DNA of 64,000 nucleotides from an uncultured Prevotella sp. (GTDB lineage: Bacteria; Bacteroidota; Bacteroidia; Bacteroidales; Bacteroidaceae): assembly GCA_944320105.1 (NCBI GenBank), contig CALUGA010000002.1, positions 62,001 through 126,000 of the forward strand. The letters run 5' to 3'. Under the pieces are notes generated by a model. The model made no database searches. It worked only from the letters and a program-made list of their open reading frames with translations, and had not been told where the DNA came from. Below, piece by piece: positions 24,308-32,992 of the stretch. The position numbers were made by a program, and so were the translations under genes. Within the stretch, counting starts at the first letter, position 1, and the number at the start of each line of letters is the position of its first letter.

Positions 24308-26725
24308 TTAATTTTCCACGCTCTTGATTTCCATCGACTTTGATATGCCGAGCTTCTTGTCGGTAACTTTCAAGGTTATGTTGCCTGCCTTCTTGGTGCT
24401 CCTCACTATTACCACGAGCTGCCCGCCGAAGAGCTTCATCTGCGGCGTGGTGAATGGTTCGAGCGAGGTGGCGTCGCCGTTGCAGGCCGCCTGAAACGAG
24501 CCTTCGCCCTCCACGCTGAACGTAAGCTCGTTGTCGGCCGTGGGGCAGGGCGTTCCGTCCTTGTCGGCCATGGTAACGGTAACGAACGCAAGGTCTTCTC
24601 CGTCGGCACGGAGCGTGGGCTGTGCAGCGTCAGTCTGGCACTCAGCTTCCAGCAGCAGTTGCGCTGCCGGGCCTGCGGTGCGCCGCTTGGCCTCGCCCAC
24701 CTTGTTGCCCTTGGCATCGTAAGTCACCACTTTAATTTCGCCCGGCTCATACGTCACGTCGTTCCAGCGCAGGCGGTAGCGGTCCAGCCGGCCGTCCTTC
24801 TGCTTCTTCACTCGGCCCTGGCTCTTGCCGTTCACGAACAGTTCGCCTTCCACTCCGTCGGTGTAGCAATACACGGGGGTCACTTCCCCCTCGCGTCCCG
24901 GCCACGTCCAGTGGGGCAGCAGATGGGTGGTGTGCTCCTTAGTGTTCCACTTGCTGCGGTATAGCCAGTAGCGGTCTTTGGGCAGTCCGGCCAGGTCGCA
25001 GATGCCGAAGTAGCTGCTCCGGCTGGGCCAGTACTCATCGTAGGGCGTAGGTTCGCCAAGGTAGTCGTAGCCCGTCCACACAAACTCGCCTATCACCTGG
25101 CTGTAGTCGTCCTGCCAGCGCCAGTCGTCGTCAGGCAGGTTGCTCCACGAGCAGTGCTCCACGTCGTAGCCCGAGCACTGCCCGTCGGCGTAAGTCTTGC
25201 TGTGGCCGGCCACCACCGGAAACTTGTAAACGCCGCGCGAGCTTACCGTCGAGGCCGTTTCCGAGCCGAGCAGGAAGCCCTGTGGCAGTTGCTTGAGGCC
25301 CTTTTCATACTTGTGCAGGCGGTAGTTGAAGCCCGGCACGTCCATAACGCCGGCGAATCCAGTCTTCATGGCGTTGTCCACTCTGTCCATGCCTTGCGTC
25401 ACCGTGCGTGTTGGGTCGAGGCGGTGGCAGAGGTCTTGCAGCCGCTTGGCCGTTTCGGTGCCGCCCTTCATGCCCTGTTCGGGTATCTCGTTGCCAATGC
25501 TCCACATCACTATCGAGGGGTGGTTGCGGTGGCAGAGCACGAGGTTGGCCAGGTCCTTCTCGGCCCACTCATCGAAGAAGCGGCAGTAGCCGTTCTTGCA
25601 CTTGGGGTATTTCCACATATCAAAGCTCTCGGCCATCACCATCACGCCGAGCGAGTCGCACACGTCCATCTGCATCGTAGAAGGCATATTGTGCGCCGTG
25701 CGTATGGCATCGCAGCCCATGCGCTTCATCATCTTCACTTGGCGTATAAGAGCGGCCTTGTTCACGGCTGCCCCCAGCGGGCCGAGGTCGTGGTGCAGGC
25801 ACACGCCCTTAATCTTGCGCAGCTGGCCGTTGAGGCGGAATCCGCCCTCCTTTGATACGCTCACCATGCGTATGCCGAAGTTCATCGTCTCCTCGTCGGC
25901 CAGTTTGCCGCCTGCGTAGAGCCGCGTGGTCAGCCGGTAGAGGTAGGGCGATTCCGGCGACCACAGTTCCGGCTTGGCCACGTTCAGGCGCGCCTCCACG
26001 CTGCCGTCGGTGCCTATCCCACAGCGTTTGGTGGCGGCCACCCGCCCTTGTCGGTCAGTAAGCGTTATCTCAACGGAGGCCTTGCCAGCCCCGTCCAAGC
26101 CTTCCACCTTGGTGCTTACGTCCACTGTGGCCTCGTCAAGCCCTATCGCCGCCGTGCGGGCAAAGGTGGCCCACGGCGCAATGCGCTCCTTGCCCGTGAG
26201 CACCAGCGTCACGGGGCGGTACAGTCCGCCGCCCGGATACCAACGGCTGCTCTCCTCCACATTGTTCAGGCTCACTTCTATCTGGTTGCTGCCCGGCTTC
26301 ACGTATGGCGTTATGTCTATGCGGAATGGTGTGTATCCGTAGGCCCAGCGGCCTGCTTCGTGGCCGTTTACGGTCACTATCGGCTCGGCCATGGCCCCAT
26401 CGAACACCAGTTCCGCCCTTGCGTAGCCCTCGGGTAGCGTAAGCGTGCGCTTGTAGTAGCCCCGGCCTATCCACGGCAGCGCGCCCGAGCGGCCGCTTTT
26501 CTCTGTGGCCTTGGTTTCGTTGTTCTGCTCTATGGCCACCACTTGCAAGTCCCATTTCTTGTCGAACGGGCCGCTTATAGCCCAGTCGTGAGGTATGCTC
26601 ACGGACTGCCAGGCCGCCCCGTCGCGCGAGAATTGCCATCCTTCGGTGAGCACCGTCTCGCTCCTTTGCTGCGCCGCCGCGGCTGTGGCTGCGGCCAGCG
26701 CAATGGTCAGAATCCTGTTTCTCAT
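24308..26725 (-). CDS. Glycoside hydrolase family 2 (beta-galactosidase-like), exported
   Basis: An 805-residue secreted glycosidase with signal peptide (residues 1-18). It has an N-terminal sugar-binding domain (WQFSRDGAAWQSVSIPHDW, GRGYYKRTL), an immunoglobulin-like domain (about 190-290) and a TIM-barrel catalytic domain (about 295-600). The acid/base is E413 in SIGNEIPEQ and the nucleophile is E489 in LLGSETASTVSSRG. C-terminal beta-sandwich domains follow (about 640-800). This is the usual architecture of Bacteroidales GH2 enzymes acting on beta-galactosides in the periplasm or at the surface. No SusC/SusD pair is adjacent, so it is not in an obvious polysaccharide utilisation locus. The exact sugar is not evident. 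Confidence 0.93.
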   Translation of the reverse strand: MRNRILTIALAAATAAAAQQRSETVLTEGWQFSRDGAAWQSVSIPHDWAISGPFDKKWDLQVVAIEQNNETKATEKSGRSGALPWIGRGYYKRTLTLPEGYARAELVFDGAMAEPIVTVNGHEAGRWAYGYTPFRIDITPYVKPGSNQIEVSLNNVEESSRWYPGGGLYRPVTLVLTGKERIAPWATFARTAAIGLDEATVDVSTKVEGLDGAGKASVEITLTDRQGRVAATKRCGIGTDGSVEARLNVAKPELWSPESPYLYRLTTRLYAGGKLADEETMNFGIRMVSVSKEGGFRLNGQLRKIKGVCLHHDLGPLGAAVNKAALIRQVKMMKRMGCDAIRTAHNMPSTMQMDVCDSLGVMVMAESFDMWKYPKCKNGYCRFFDEWAEKDLANLVLCHRNHPSIVMWSIGNEIPEQGMKGGTETAKRLQDLCHRLDPTRTVTQGMDRVDNAMKTGFAGVMDVPGFNYRLHKYEKGLKQLPQGFLLGSETASTVSSRGVYKFPVVAGHSKTYADGQCSGYDVEHCSWSNLPDDDWRWQDDYSQVIGEFVWTGYDYLGEPTPYDEYWPSRSSYFGICDLAGLPKDRYWLYRSKWNTKEHTTHLLPHWTWPGREGEVTPVYCYTDGVEGELFVNGKSQGRVKKQKDGRLDRYRLRWNDVTYEPGEIKVVTYDAKGNKVGEAKRRTAGPAAQLLLEAECQTDAAQPTLRADGEDLAFVTVTMADKDGTPCPTADNELTFSVEGEGSFQAACNGDATSLEPFTTPQMKLFGGQLVVIVRSTKKAGNITLKVTDKKLGISKSMEIKSVEN

Positions 26726-26805
26726 TATGTTTTTAGTTGTTTGGTTGTGTCAGTGTTCTTTTTAGCCTCCCGTAGGCCGTAGCGGTGCGGCAGGCTTGCG
26801 TTCTG

Positions 26806-26813
26806 CAAAGATA
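26806..26813 (-). promoter_or_regulatory. Promoter -7 box of the GH2 gene
   Basis: The minus strand reads TATCTTTG (TAnnTTTG), 80 bases upstream of the GH2 start codon. Confidence 0.6.
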
Positions 26814-26910
26814 CTGATAATTTCTCGCCTGCCCGCCTTTAAGGGCGTGGATTTTCCTTGGCTTGGCCAAAAAAAGTATAGGCGTGGCGCACTGTCTCTC
26901 TCTGTCAAGG

Positions 26911-26946
26911 AAAAAAGGGATGCCTGCACTCACGTGCCAGCATCCC
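26911..26946 (-). terminator. Terminator of the sigma/anti-sigma/TlpA-like operon
   Basis: On the minus strand a 7-bp stem GGGATGC/GCATCCC (26917-26923 with 26940-26946, plus an inner GCAC/GTGC) is followed directly by six T. It lies about 40 bases after the stop of the TlpA-like gene. Confidence 0.8.
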
Positions 26947-26985
26947 GCCAAATGATTTTAAATTAATACCAATCAAAAATATGTG

Positions 26986-29043
26986 TCATCTTTTGTCGTC
27001 TGCCTTGCCGAGGCTTTCAATAAGCTCCGTCACCTTTTTCGTGAGCTTTTCTTCAAGCAGTCCGCTTGCCACAATCCTGCCGTCGGGGCCTATTATCACC
27101 GTCTCGGTGGCCGTGCGTATGCCGTAGGCCCGTGCCGCCTCGCTGTCGAAGCCATCAGGCGCGGCAAGGTGTACCCATTGGTCGAGGCCGCGCCGTTTGG
27201 TGTACCACTTCACCTCGCGTGGGATGTTGTCCAAGGCCACGCTTACAACAGTAAGCCCCTTGTCGCCGAAGCGCTTGTTGAGCTGCTTTATCTCGGGAAA
27301 GCCGTTGCGGCTGGCGTAGCTGTAGAGCGACCAGAAGTCGAGCAGCACATAGCCCTTGCCCGTGTAGTCGCTCAGCCGCCGGGGCTTGCCCGAGGCATCT
27401 TCGCACTCAAAGTCGGCCATCAGTTGGCCCGGTTGGCGCTTTTTAAGGCCCTCGTAGTAGTCCCATACGGGCTGCATGAGCAGGTTGCGCGAGTATGCCT
27501 TTGTGCTGTCCAGGCACTCCGTGAGCTGTTCGAAGCTCAGTTTCTGGTAGCTGCTGTACAGCAAGTAGGCCGGTATCTGGTTGTCGCTGTTGGCCTTTAC
27601 AGCCTTTACCACATCGGCCGCGAGCGTGTCGAGCAGTGCGAAGAAGCCGGCCGAGTCGGTCACTTCCACGTTCCCATCCAAGTCTACGATGTATTTCTTG
27701 GCTTCTGTCTGCAGTGTTTTTATTCTTTCCTGCACGGCCTGGAACCTCATGTTGGTCTCCGAGCCGCTCAGTATGCCGCGCTCCATGTCTACCAAGAGTG
27801 GCACAGTGTCGGCCACGGCGTGGATTTCTTTGCCCCGGTCGTCGTAGATTGTGATGATGGTGCCGAGCAACTTGTCGATGCTGAAGCCAAACTTGCCTTC
27901 CCTCGTGCGCGTGCCGTAAGTGTTGTCGAGCGCGCTCCCCCTTATGCCAATGAGCTTTCCCTCGCGACGCGACGTGCCGTTTACGCGCAGCTTTATTGTC
28001 GGTTGCGATGCTATCACTGGCTTGTAGTCGAACACTTCCTCCACAAGTTTGCTGTAGCTTCCGTCGTGCAGCGTTTCGCAGAGCCTGTTCCTTACCACCG
28101 TGGTCAGCTTGGCGTTGTCGGTGTTCCATGGCTTCTTGAACTTCGCCTCGCTCTTGTTTTTGAAGTTGTGCTTCGATACAATGAGGCTTTCGGCGCTTTT
28201 GCTCTCTTTGTCCGTGAACCTTATCATGCCCGATATGGCATCGGCCACCTCTTTGTACTGATAAAGAGTGAGCATACCGTCGTACTGTCGGCTCAGCCGT
28301 TCCGTCAGCAGGGCTATGGCGTCACACATCTTTTTGTCGCCGGCGGCGTTGCTCTCGGCGTATTTCTTCGCCACGGTCTTTATTTGATTGGCCATGATGT
28401 CGCCGTCGATGGTGTCGCGGCTTGATTCCCCAATCACCTTGTCGAACTGCCTCGACCATTCCTTTTCGTCATATTTGCCTACAAACTTCATCTCCCAGTC
28501 CGTGCTGCTTATTTCGGATATGGAGCCGTTGATGGCGCAGAACAGCTTGCCGTCCTTGTCGCGGAAGAACTCCGGTTTCCACACGAGTTGGTAGCACGTG
28601 CGCACGTTGTTGTCCTCGTCGAATGTGGCCGAGTAGTAGTTCTTGCTGTTGTCGAGCAAGAAGCGGAAGCTGTTGTAATCCTTTTTCCCGTCAGGAAACC
28701 TATAGAGGATGTCTCTCAAAGGAAACGCGCGCCGTCCTTGCTCGTCGGTTTCGAGGAACATCACGTTGGTGGCCTTGTTTGCATTGCGGGCAAATGCCTC
28801 AGTAAGGCGGCGCAGGGCTTTCGGCACTACTGGGGCTGCTGCTGTGTCTCTTGCCTCGTACAGATACTTGAAATACCATGAGTAAATGGCTGTGTTATAG
28901 TGCGTTGAACACACTTTTAGCTCCTTGTCGTTGCAGAAGCGGCGTAGCTCGCGCTCCATGTCCTTTGCTCCAGGGTTGGTGTGAGCCGCCGCAGCTGTGC
29001 ATACGATGGTCAGCAGAAGTGCTATGTATGTCTTCTTTGTCAT
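26986..29043 (-). CDS. TlpA-like exported protein whose thioredoxin domain lacks CXXC
   Basis: A 685-residue exported protein with signal peptide MTKKTYIALLLTIVCTAAAA. The first 540 residues are a helical and beta-rich region I do not recognise, common in Bacteroidales TlpA-like proteins. A C-terminal thioredoxin-fold domain (about 540-680) follows: YVLLDFWSLYSYASRNGFPEI at 565-585, then VVSVALDNIP and the fold's cis-proline-like region. The active site should read W-x-x-C-x-x-C; here it is WSLYSYASR, so both cysteines are gone and thiol redox chemistry is unlikely. It is the last gene of an operon after the ECF sigma and anti-sigma genes, with ATGA overlap at its start. The related protein upstream of the sigma gene keeps CGPC. 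Confidence 0.85.
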   Translation of the reverse strand: MTKKTYIALLLTIVCTAAAAHTNPGAKDMERELRRFCNDKELKVCSTHYNTAIYSWYFKYLYEARDTAAAPVVPKALRRLTEAFARNANKATNVMFLETDEQGRRAFPLRDILYRFPDGKKDYNSFRFLLDNSKNYYSATFDEDNNVRTCYQLVWKPEFFRDKDGKLFCAINGSISEISSTDWEMKFVGKYDEKEWSRQFDKVIGESSRDTIDGDIMANQIKTVAKKYAESNAAGDKKMCDAIALLTERLSRQYDGMLTLYQYKEVADAISGMIRFTDKESKSAESLIVSKHNFKNKSEAKFKKPWNTDNAKLTTVVRNRLCETLHDGSYSKLVEEVFDYKPVIASQPTIKLRVNGTSRREGKLIGIRGSALDNTYGTRTREGKFGFSIDKLLGTIITIYDDRGKEIHAVADTVPLLVDMERGILSGSETNMRFQAVQERIKTLQTEAKKYIVDLDGNVEVTDSAGFFALLDTLAADVVKAVKANSDNQIPAYLLYSSYQKLSFEQLTECLDSTKAYSRNLLMQPVWDYYEGLKKRQPGQLMADFECEDASGKPRRLSDYTGKGYVLLDFWSLYSYASRNGFPEIKQLNKRFGDKGLTVVSVALDNIPREVKWYTKRRGLDQWVHLAAPDGFDSEAARAYGIRTATETVIIGPDGRIVASGLLEEKLTKKVTELIESLGKADDKR

Positions 29044-29783
29044 TGTAGTTGGTCGTTTGCGGTTTGTTCGAGAGCGTTGTGGGCAGTGTGGTTGTCGGGT
29101 TCGAGCAGTTTCTCAAACAGCTTGCGGTTTATTATTTCCTGCAGTCGGCTGTCTGTGCGTATCATCTTCTCCAGTTGGGCTGTATATACCGAGTCGCCCA
29201 CACGGTCCAGTTCTGCTTCGAGCCGGGCAAGGTAGAAAGCCAGGCTGTCGGTTGTTTTCTCTGCCTTTGGCTCGTTTGTTGCATTGCTTTTTGGGCTGTT
29301 TGCGGGCTGAGTAGGTTTTGTAGGTTTTGAGGCCAGTTTTCCTGCCGTGGTGATGGGTTGGGTTGGCCGGATGGGCTTTGCGCTTTCAGCCATGGCGGCA
29401 GTCTCTATTTTTGGCGGCGTTGCGGGCATCCTGTCGCGGTATATATATATTGTATCGGTGTCGGCAAGCTGTTGTGGGGCAGGCGAGTGCTTCAGGTCAA
29501 CGGCCAGTATGGCCACAATTGCCACTGCCGCGGCCGCGGCCGCTATGCGGGCGGCCTTGTTGAGCTTGCGGCGGCGCACCATGCTGTCATACGCAGCTGT
29601 CTCGTCCTCAGCGAGCCAACGGTCAACCTGCTGCTCTTTGGCGGGCTTTTCGAGCATCGGCAGCAGCGCGCGCCATTCCTGTGGAGCGTCCTCCCGGCTA
29701 AGCAAATGGCGCAGGCGGCGTTCTTCCTCGGTGGTGGTCAGCCCGTCCAGATATCGCTTTATGAGTAGTTCAATGTCGTTCAT
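29040..29783 (-). CDS. Membrane-anchored anti-sigma factor-like protein
   Basis: A 247-residue protein. The N-terminal cytoplasmic helical part (MNDIELLIKRYLDGLTTTEEE) resembles the anti-sigma domain of Bacteroidetes regulators. A single membrane helix at about 78-96 (ARIAAAAAAVAIVAILAVDL) follows, then a proline- and threonine-rich periplasmic stretch (about 110-170) and a helical C-terminus. The gene overlaps the sigma-factor gene by 14 bases and the TlpA-like gene by 4 bases, which strongly indicates a single regulatory unit. It probably sequesters the adjacent sigma factor until a periplasmic signal is sensed. The zinc-finger type of anti-sigma motif is not seen. Confidence 0.78.
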   Translation of the reverse strand: MNDIELLIKRYLDGLTTTEEERRLRHLLSREDAPQEWRALLPMLEKPAKEQQVDRWLAEDETAAYDSMVRRRKLNKAARIAAAAAAVAIVAILAVDLKHSPAPQQLADTDTIYIYRDRMPATPPKIETAAMAESAKPIRPTQPITTAGKLASKPTKPTQPANSPKSNATNEPKAEKTTDSLAFYLARLEAELDRVGDSVYTAQLEKMIRTDSRLQEIINRKLFEKLLEPDNHTAHNALEQTANDQLQ

Positions 29784-30306
29784 GCTTTCCTTCCTCCTTG
29801 TTATCTCGTGTTTGCTTGCTTTGTTTCATTATGTGCTCCAGTACCTTTCGCCTTGCGGCAGAAAGCATTGCGCTTATCGAGCGCGGCTTTATGCCTGTAG
29901 TGGCGGCCATCTGCGGCAAGTCCATCTCCAGTTCCTGCCTCATGCGGAAGAGCTTCCGCTCGGTGGTGGAGAGGCAGGCCAAAGCCTCGGCGAGCATCCT
30001 CAGGTTATCTGAGTCCTCCAGCATTGAGTACTGTTCGGCTTCTTGCCTCGTGGCGTTGTCTGGGCGGTTGGTTTTCCGTACCTGCCTTTTGCGCCACTCG
30101 CTCACGCAGATGTTCTTCGCCATGCGTATGGCCAGGCCATCCAACCCATGTTGAGTGTCGAGCTGTTCGCGCATTACCCACAGCCTCATGAACACCTCCT
30201 GCGCCACATCCTCGGCCTCCGTGCTGTGGCCGAAGAAGTCGCGCCCCACGCTTATGAGGCGCGGGCGGAGCATCTGTGCTATGTGTTCAAACTCCTGTGG
30301 GGTCAT
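29770..30306 (-). CDS. ECF-type RNA polymerase sigma factor
   Basis: A 178-residue sigma-70 family protein with only regions 2 and 4, which is the ECF layout. Region 2 reads FFGHSTEAEDVAQEVFMRLW (residues 25-44), with core-binding and -10-contacting residues. Region 4 contains ALACLSTTERKLFRMRQELEMDLPQMAATTGIKPRSISAMLSAARRKV, in parts, with a helix-turn-helix near 120-160. It would direct polymerase to a small regulon when its anti-sigma partner releases it. The overlapping downstream genes are anti-sigma and a TlpA-like protein. I could not identify its own target promoter. Confidence 0.92.
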   Translation of the reverse strand: MTPQEFEHIAQMLRPRLISVGRDFFGHSTEAEDVAQEVFMRLWVMREQLDTQHGLDGLAIRMAKNICVSEWRKRQVRKTNRPDNATRQEAEQYSMLEDSDNLRMLAEALACLSTTERKLFRMRQELEMDLPQMAATTGIKPRSISAMLSAARRKVLEHIMKQSKQTRDNKEEGKHERH

Positions 30307-30324
30307 TTTGCCATATATACGCGC

Positions 30325-30363
30325 AGCCCCGCCGTATGTTAGGTGCAGCGGGGCTGTTTTTTG
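30325..30363 (+). terminator. Hairpin with T-run facing the plus strand
   Basis: An 8-bp GC-rich stem AGCCCCGC (30325-30332) / GCGGGGCT (30348-30355) is followed by GTTTTTTG on the plus strand. No plus-strand gene precedes it. On the minus strand it lies between the TlpA-like gene (ending at 30388) and the sigma-factor gene, where it could act as a weak terminator or attenuator. Confidence 0.5.
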
Positions 30364-30387
30364 AGAACGTTTTTCTTAAAGTAGGTT

Positions 30388-32265
30388 TTACAGCCCCGAT
30401 AGGCTGGCAGCTATGCGCCTGATTTCGCGTAGTGAGCCGTCAAGGTGGTGAAACCTTCTGATCTGCGTCCTGGCTATGCGCCCCGAAGGGGTGACTGTTT
30501 CCTTGTGGGGGATACCGTTGAACTTAAACAGGGCCATGAGCCGCTGCCAGTCATCGTAGGGTATGCGGCAACTTTCCTCGCCTGCAAGGTGCTTTGCCGT
30601 GAAGTCGGCGTATGCCTTGGCCGATGTTTGGCTGTCGTTGGTGATGAAAAGCAGCTCAACGCCGGGCATGGCGGCTATGGAGTCGCGCAGCTGCTGCGAT
30701 GCCTTTATCTCGGCCACGCACGGGCCGCAGCTGGTGCTCCAGAAGTCTACGATGACCGTCTTGCCTCGGTAGGGGGCCACGATAGAGTCGAACAGGGCGG
30801 CGGCTCGCCCCTCGGGCAGGGCGTATGTGGCGGCCTTGGGGCTTTCGAGTTCGCGCTTCATGTCTGCAAGGCGGGTGCGGAGGTAAGGCGACTTTATATG
30901 GCCGATGCGGCGGCTGATGAGCTTGGAAGCACGGGCTGAGTCCTTTGGGTATTCATTGTTGGCGTAGCTGCGTTCTACGAGCCACGTGAGTTGCAGCAGC
31001 AATGACGGGTGGCCAAGGCCGAAAAGAGCCTCGTCGCGGGCGATGCGCGTGTCGTCGTCCATCATGAGGCGGACTGCCGGGTTGTCGGCGGCGGTGTTGT
31101 AGTACATGAGGTCGCAGTACTCGTAGCGGTTCTGGAGCACGTGAAGCTCGAAAGGCAGCGAGAGGCACGTGAGGTCTTCAAGCCCCATGGAGCGCATGAA
31201 GGCATAGTTGGCGGCGTTGAGCGACCCCGTGGCTGTAGTGTCAGGCCCTTCGTATGTCATGGGGTTGATATATTGGCAGCACCCGAGGCGCGTTTTTGTG
31301 CGCAGCAGGTGAGCTTCACGGGCATCGAGCCTGTGCTTATGTATAAGGTATTCGGCGAAGTCGAGCTGCTTCTGCGCGCCTTCGGCCACGGCGCGGGCAT
31401 AGCCGCTGAAAGGCAGCGAGTCGGCCAGTGCCGCCATGCGATAGTAGTCTGTTGCCATTTCGGGGTCGTAGTTTGAGAGCAGGGTGAGCAGCTTGCGGTG
31501 CTTTGTGCCATCGGCGTAGCGCACCGTGCCGTCTTCCATGATGTCCATGCGTATGGTGTCGCCCGCGTTGAGGTAGAAGTACAGGTTCCTGCCGTTAGCC
31601 GAGAGGTCGGCGAGCGTGGGGCATTCCACGGGTATGGTGGCGGTGAACGAACCGTTGGCGGCCACCTCGAACACCTGGGGGTAGCTCCCGCTTGTAATGG
31701 CATCATAGCCATAATAGTTTACCAAGCCGGGTCGCTTCCCGAGGAAGCGCCCGCAAACCACGCCGGTGCCACGGCGGAAGAAGGCCGCCTCGTCGGTCTG
31801 CCGCAGGGCGGAGTCGGCTCGGTAGGTTGCCTCGGTGTATTGCGGCAGCTCTTCGCCCGGTGCGTGGATGCCCCATATCTTCCAGTCGGCGGGGCTTTCT
31901 ATGAAGTCGAAGGCGCGCGTGTTGCGGGGCAGCGGCTCAAACGAAACCTTGAAGTCGGCCTCGCCCGATGCCGGCATATAGAACCTCTTGCTCAGCTTGA
32001 TGCCGATGCCGCAGCGCGCCTTGTAGCGGCGTCCGCGGTCGTCGGTGAGGGTGGAGTTGCGCGATATGCGGATCCAGTTTTTGGGTTTGTACTTGCTGTG
32101 GAACCATAAAACGGTGGCCGTGTCGGTAAGTTCCACGCGCGTAATGGTGAGGCTCTTGCCCGTGTTCGACGAAATCCATTGCGGGGTCTCAATCACTTTT
32201 GGCTTGCGGGCTTGTGCCGTAGGCGTCAGGCAAGCGAGGAGCAGCGTTGTAATAATAGCTTTCAT
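30388..32265 (-). CDS. TlpA-like exported thiol-disulfide oxidoreductase with large N-terminal region
   Basis: A 625-residue exported protein (signal peptide MKAIITTLLLACLTPTAQA). The long N-terminal part is a beta-rich and helical region typical of Bacteroidales TlpA proteins, and the C-terminal thioredoxin-like domain starts near 490. The active site VDFWSTSCGPCVAEI holds an intact CGPC at 513-516, so it can take part in periplasmic thiol chemistry. Upstream codons to 32421 are open, but homology to exported proteins and the signal peptide begin at the ATG at 32265. A -7 box at 32450-32457 is the likely promoter, leaving a long leader. The gene is just upstream of the ECF sigma factor and may be part of its regulon. 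Confidence 0.85.
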   Translation of the reverse strand: MKAIITTLLLACLTPTAQARKPKVIETPQWISSNTGKSLTITRVELTDTATVLWFHSKYKPKNWIRISRNSTLTDDRGRRYKARCGIGIKLSKRFYMPASGEADFKVSFEPLPRNTRAFDFIESPADWKIWGIHAPGEELPQYTEATYRADSALRQTDEAAFFRRGTGVVCGRFLGKRPGLVNYYGYDAITSGSYPQVFEVAANGSFTATIPVECPTLADLSANGRNLYFYLNAGDTIRMDIMEDGTVRYADGTKHRKLLTLLSNYDPEMATDYYRMAALADSLPFSGYARAVAEGAQKQLDFAEYLIHKHRLDAREAHLLRTKTRLGCCQYINPMTYEGPDTTATGSLNAANYAFMRSMGLEDLTCLSLPFELHVLQNRYEYCDLMYYNTAADNPAVRLMMDDDTRIARDEALFGLGHPSLLLQLTWLVERSYANNEYPKDSARASKLISRRIGHIKSPYLRTRLADMKRELESPKAATYALPEGRAAALFDSIVAPYRGKTVIVDFWSTSCGPCVAEIKASQQLRDSIAAMPGVELLFITNDSQTSAKAYADFTAKHLAGEESCRIPYDDWQRLMALFKFNGIPHKETVTPSGRIARTQIRRFHHLDGSLREIRRIAASLSGL

Positions 32266-32449
32266 TCTATATGCCATTGGTTTGTTTGTCATTGGTTTAT
32301 ACGCATGATGCCTGCCGGGGCTGACTCGTGCATGGTGTTCCTTAATATGTCTTAAGTATATTTCTTCAAGGTTTTTAGTGCTCAATGCCGCTGTGGGCGT
32401 GAGGCAAGGTTGCGTATTCACGCGATGGCAGGCAGGGCTTGCGCAAGTG

Positions 32450-32457
32450 CAAATGTA
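32450..32457 (-). promoter_or_regulatory. Probable promoter -7 box of the TlpA-like gene
   Basis: The minus strand reads TACATTTG (TAnnTTTG), which would give a leader of about 175 bases before the start codon at 32265. Confidence 0.45.
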
Positions 32458-32579
32458 CTAAAAAGATGCTGAACGGCGACTGTTGCGGAAAGAAAATTTG
32501 GCTCGACGGACAATTTGCGCAGCCCTGTGTGGGTTGGGAAAGTAGGCGGTAGGCGATGCATATTGGGCAGTAAACAATC

Positions 32580-32768
32580 GTTACAAAATGTTCCTGAAAA
32601 GCCGTATATGCCGTTTCGCATTGCGAAACAGCCCGTTTTGTAGCCCCAAATAGGCCGTTTGACAGCCTCAAACGGCACGTTTTGCAACCAGAAACGGTAC
32701 GTCTGGATAATTATCTGAAAATCAATGGGTTGCTTGTTTGTTTCTGTTTGGTAACAAAAACTTACACT
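32580..32768. repeat. 22-bp repeat element, copy 2 (four tandem units)
   Basis: Four contiguous 22-bp units occupy 32608-32629, 32630-32651, 32652-32673 and 32674-32695, followed by a partial one. Each begins like RGSCCGTTT and ends in AAAC or close to it, with a variable middle. Unit boundaries create dyads; the clearest is GCCGTTTGA/TCAAACGGC inside and just after the third unit (perfect 9-bp arms). The left flank GTTACAAAATGTT is at 32580-32592 and the right flank GTAACAAAAACTTAC at 32751-32765. The whole lies in the 727-base gap between the TlpA-like gene and ilvD. Apart from the two promoters I see nothing else in that gap. Confidence 0.75.
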
Positions 32769-32946
32769 TTGGCTTCGCGGCAATGTAAACATACGGAAAA
32801 GCCGCGGCATTTCTTGTTTTGTGAAATGTTGGCCATGACGGATGATTTTATGTTGCATTCTGTAATCATTGCGGCGTTTTTACTTGCAAATTATCGCAAA
32901 ACGGCATTTTCTTCCGTATATTTTTTGTTTATTAACCGAAAAGAGT

Positions 32947-32954
32947 TACCTTTG
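32947..32954 (+). promoter_or_regulatory. Promoter of the ilvDBN operon
   Basis: TACCTTTG matches TAnnTTTG, 38 bases before the ilvD start. A TTTG at 32925-32928 is about 18 bases upstream and fits the -33 element. The short leader leaves no room for a peptide-coding attenuator. Confidence 0.75.
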
Positions 32955-32992
32955 CGGCTAATTAACACCAAGAAACGAAACCATAAAGAGAT

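Noticed and set aside
32608-32695. Tandem 22-bp units read as a CRISPR array
   Set aside because: Units are directly contiguous with no spacers, they are degenerate, and no cas gene is in the window.
32770-32992. Attenuator or T-box leader upstream of ilvD
   Set aside because: The promoter lies only 38 bases before the start codon, which leaves no room for a leader peptide or a structured leader.
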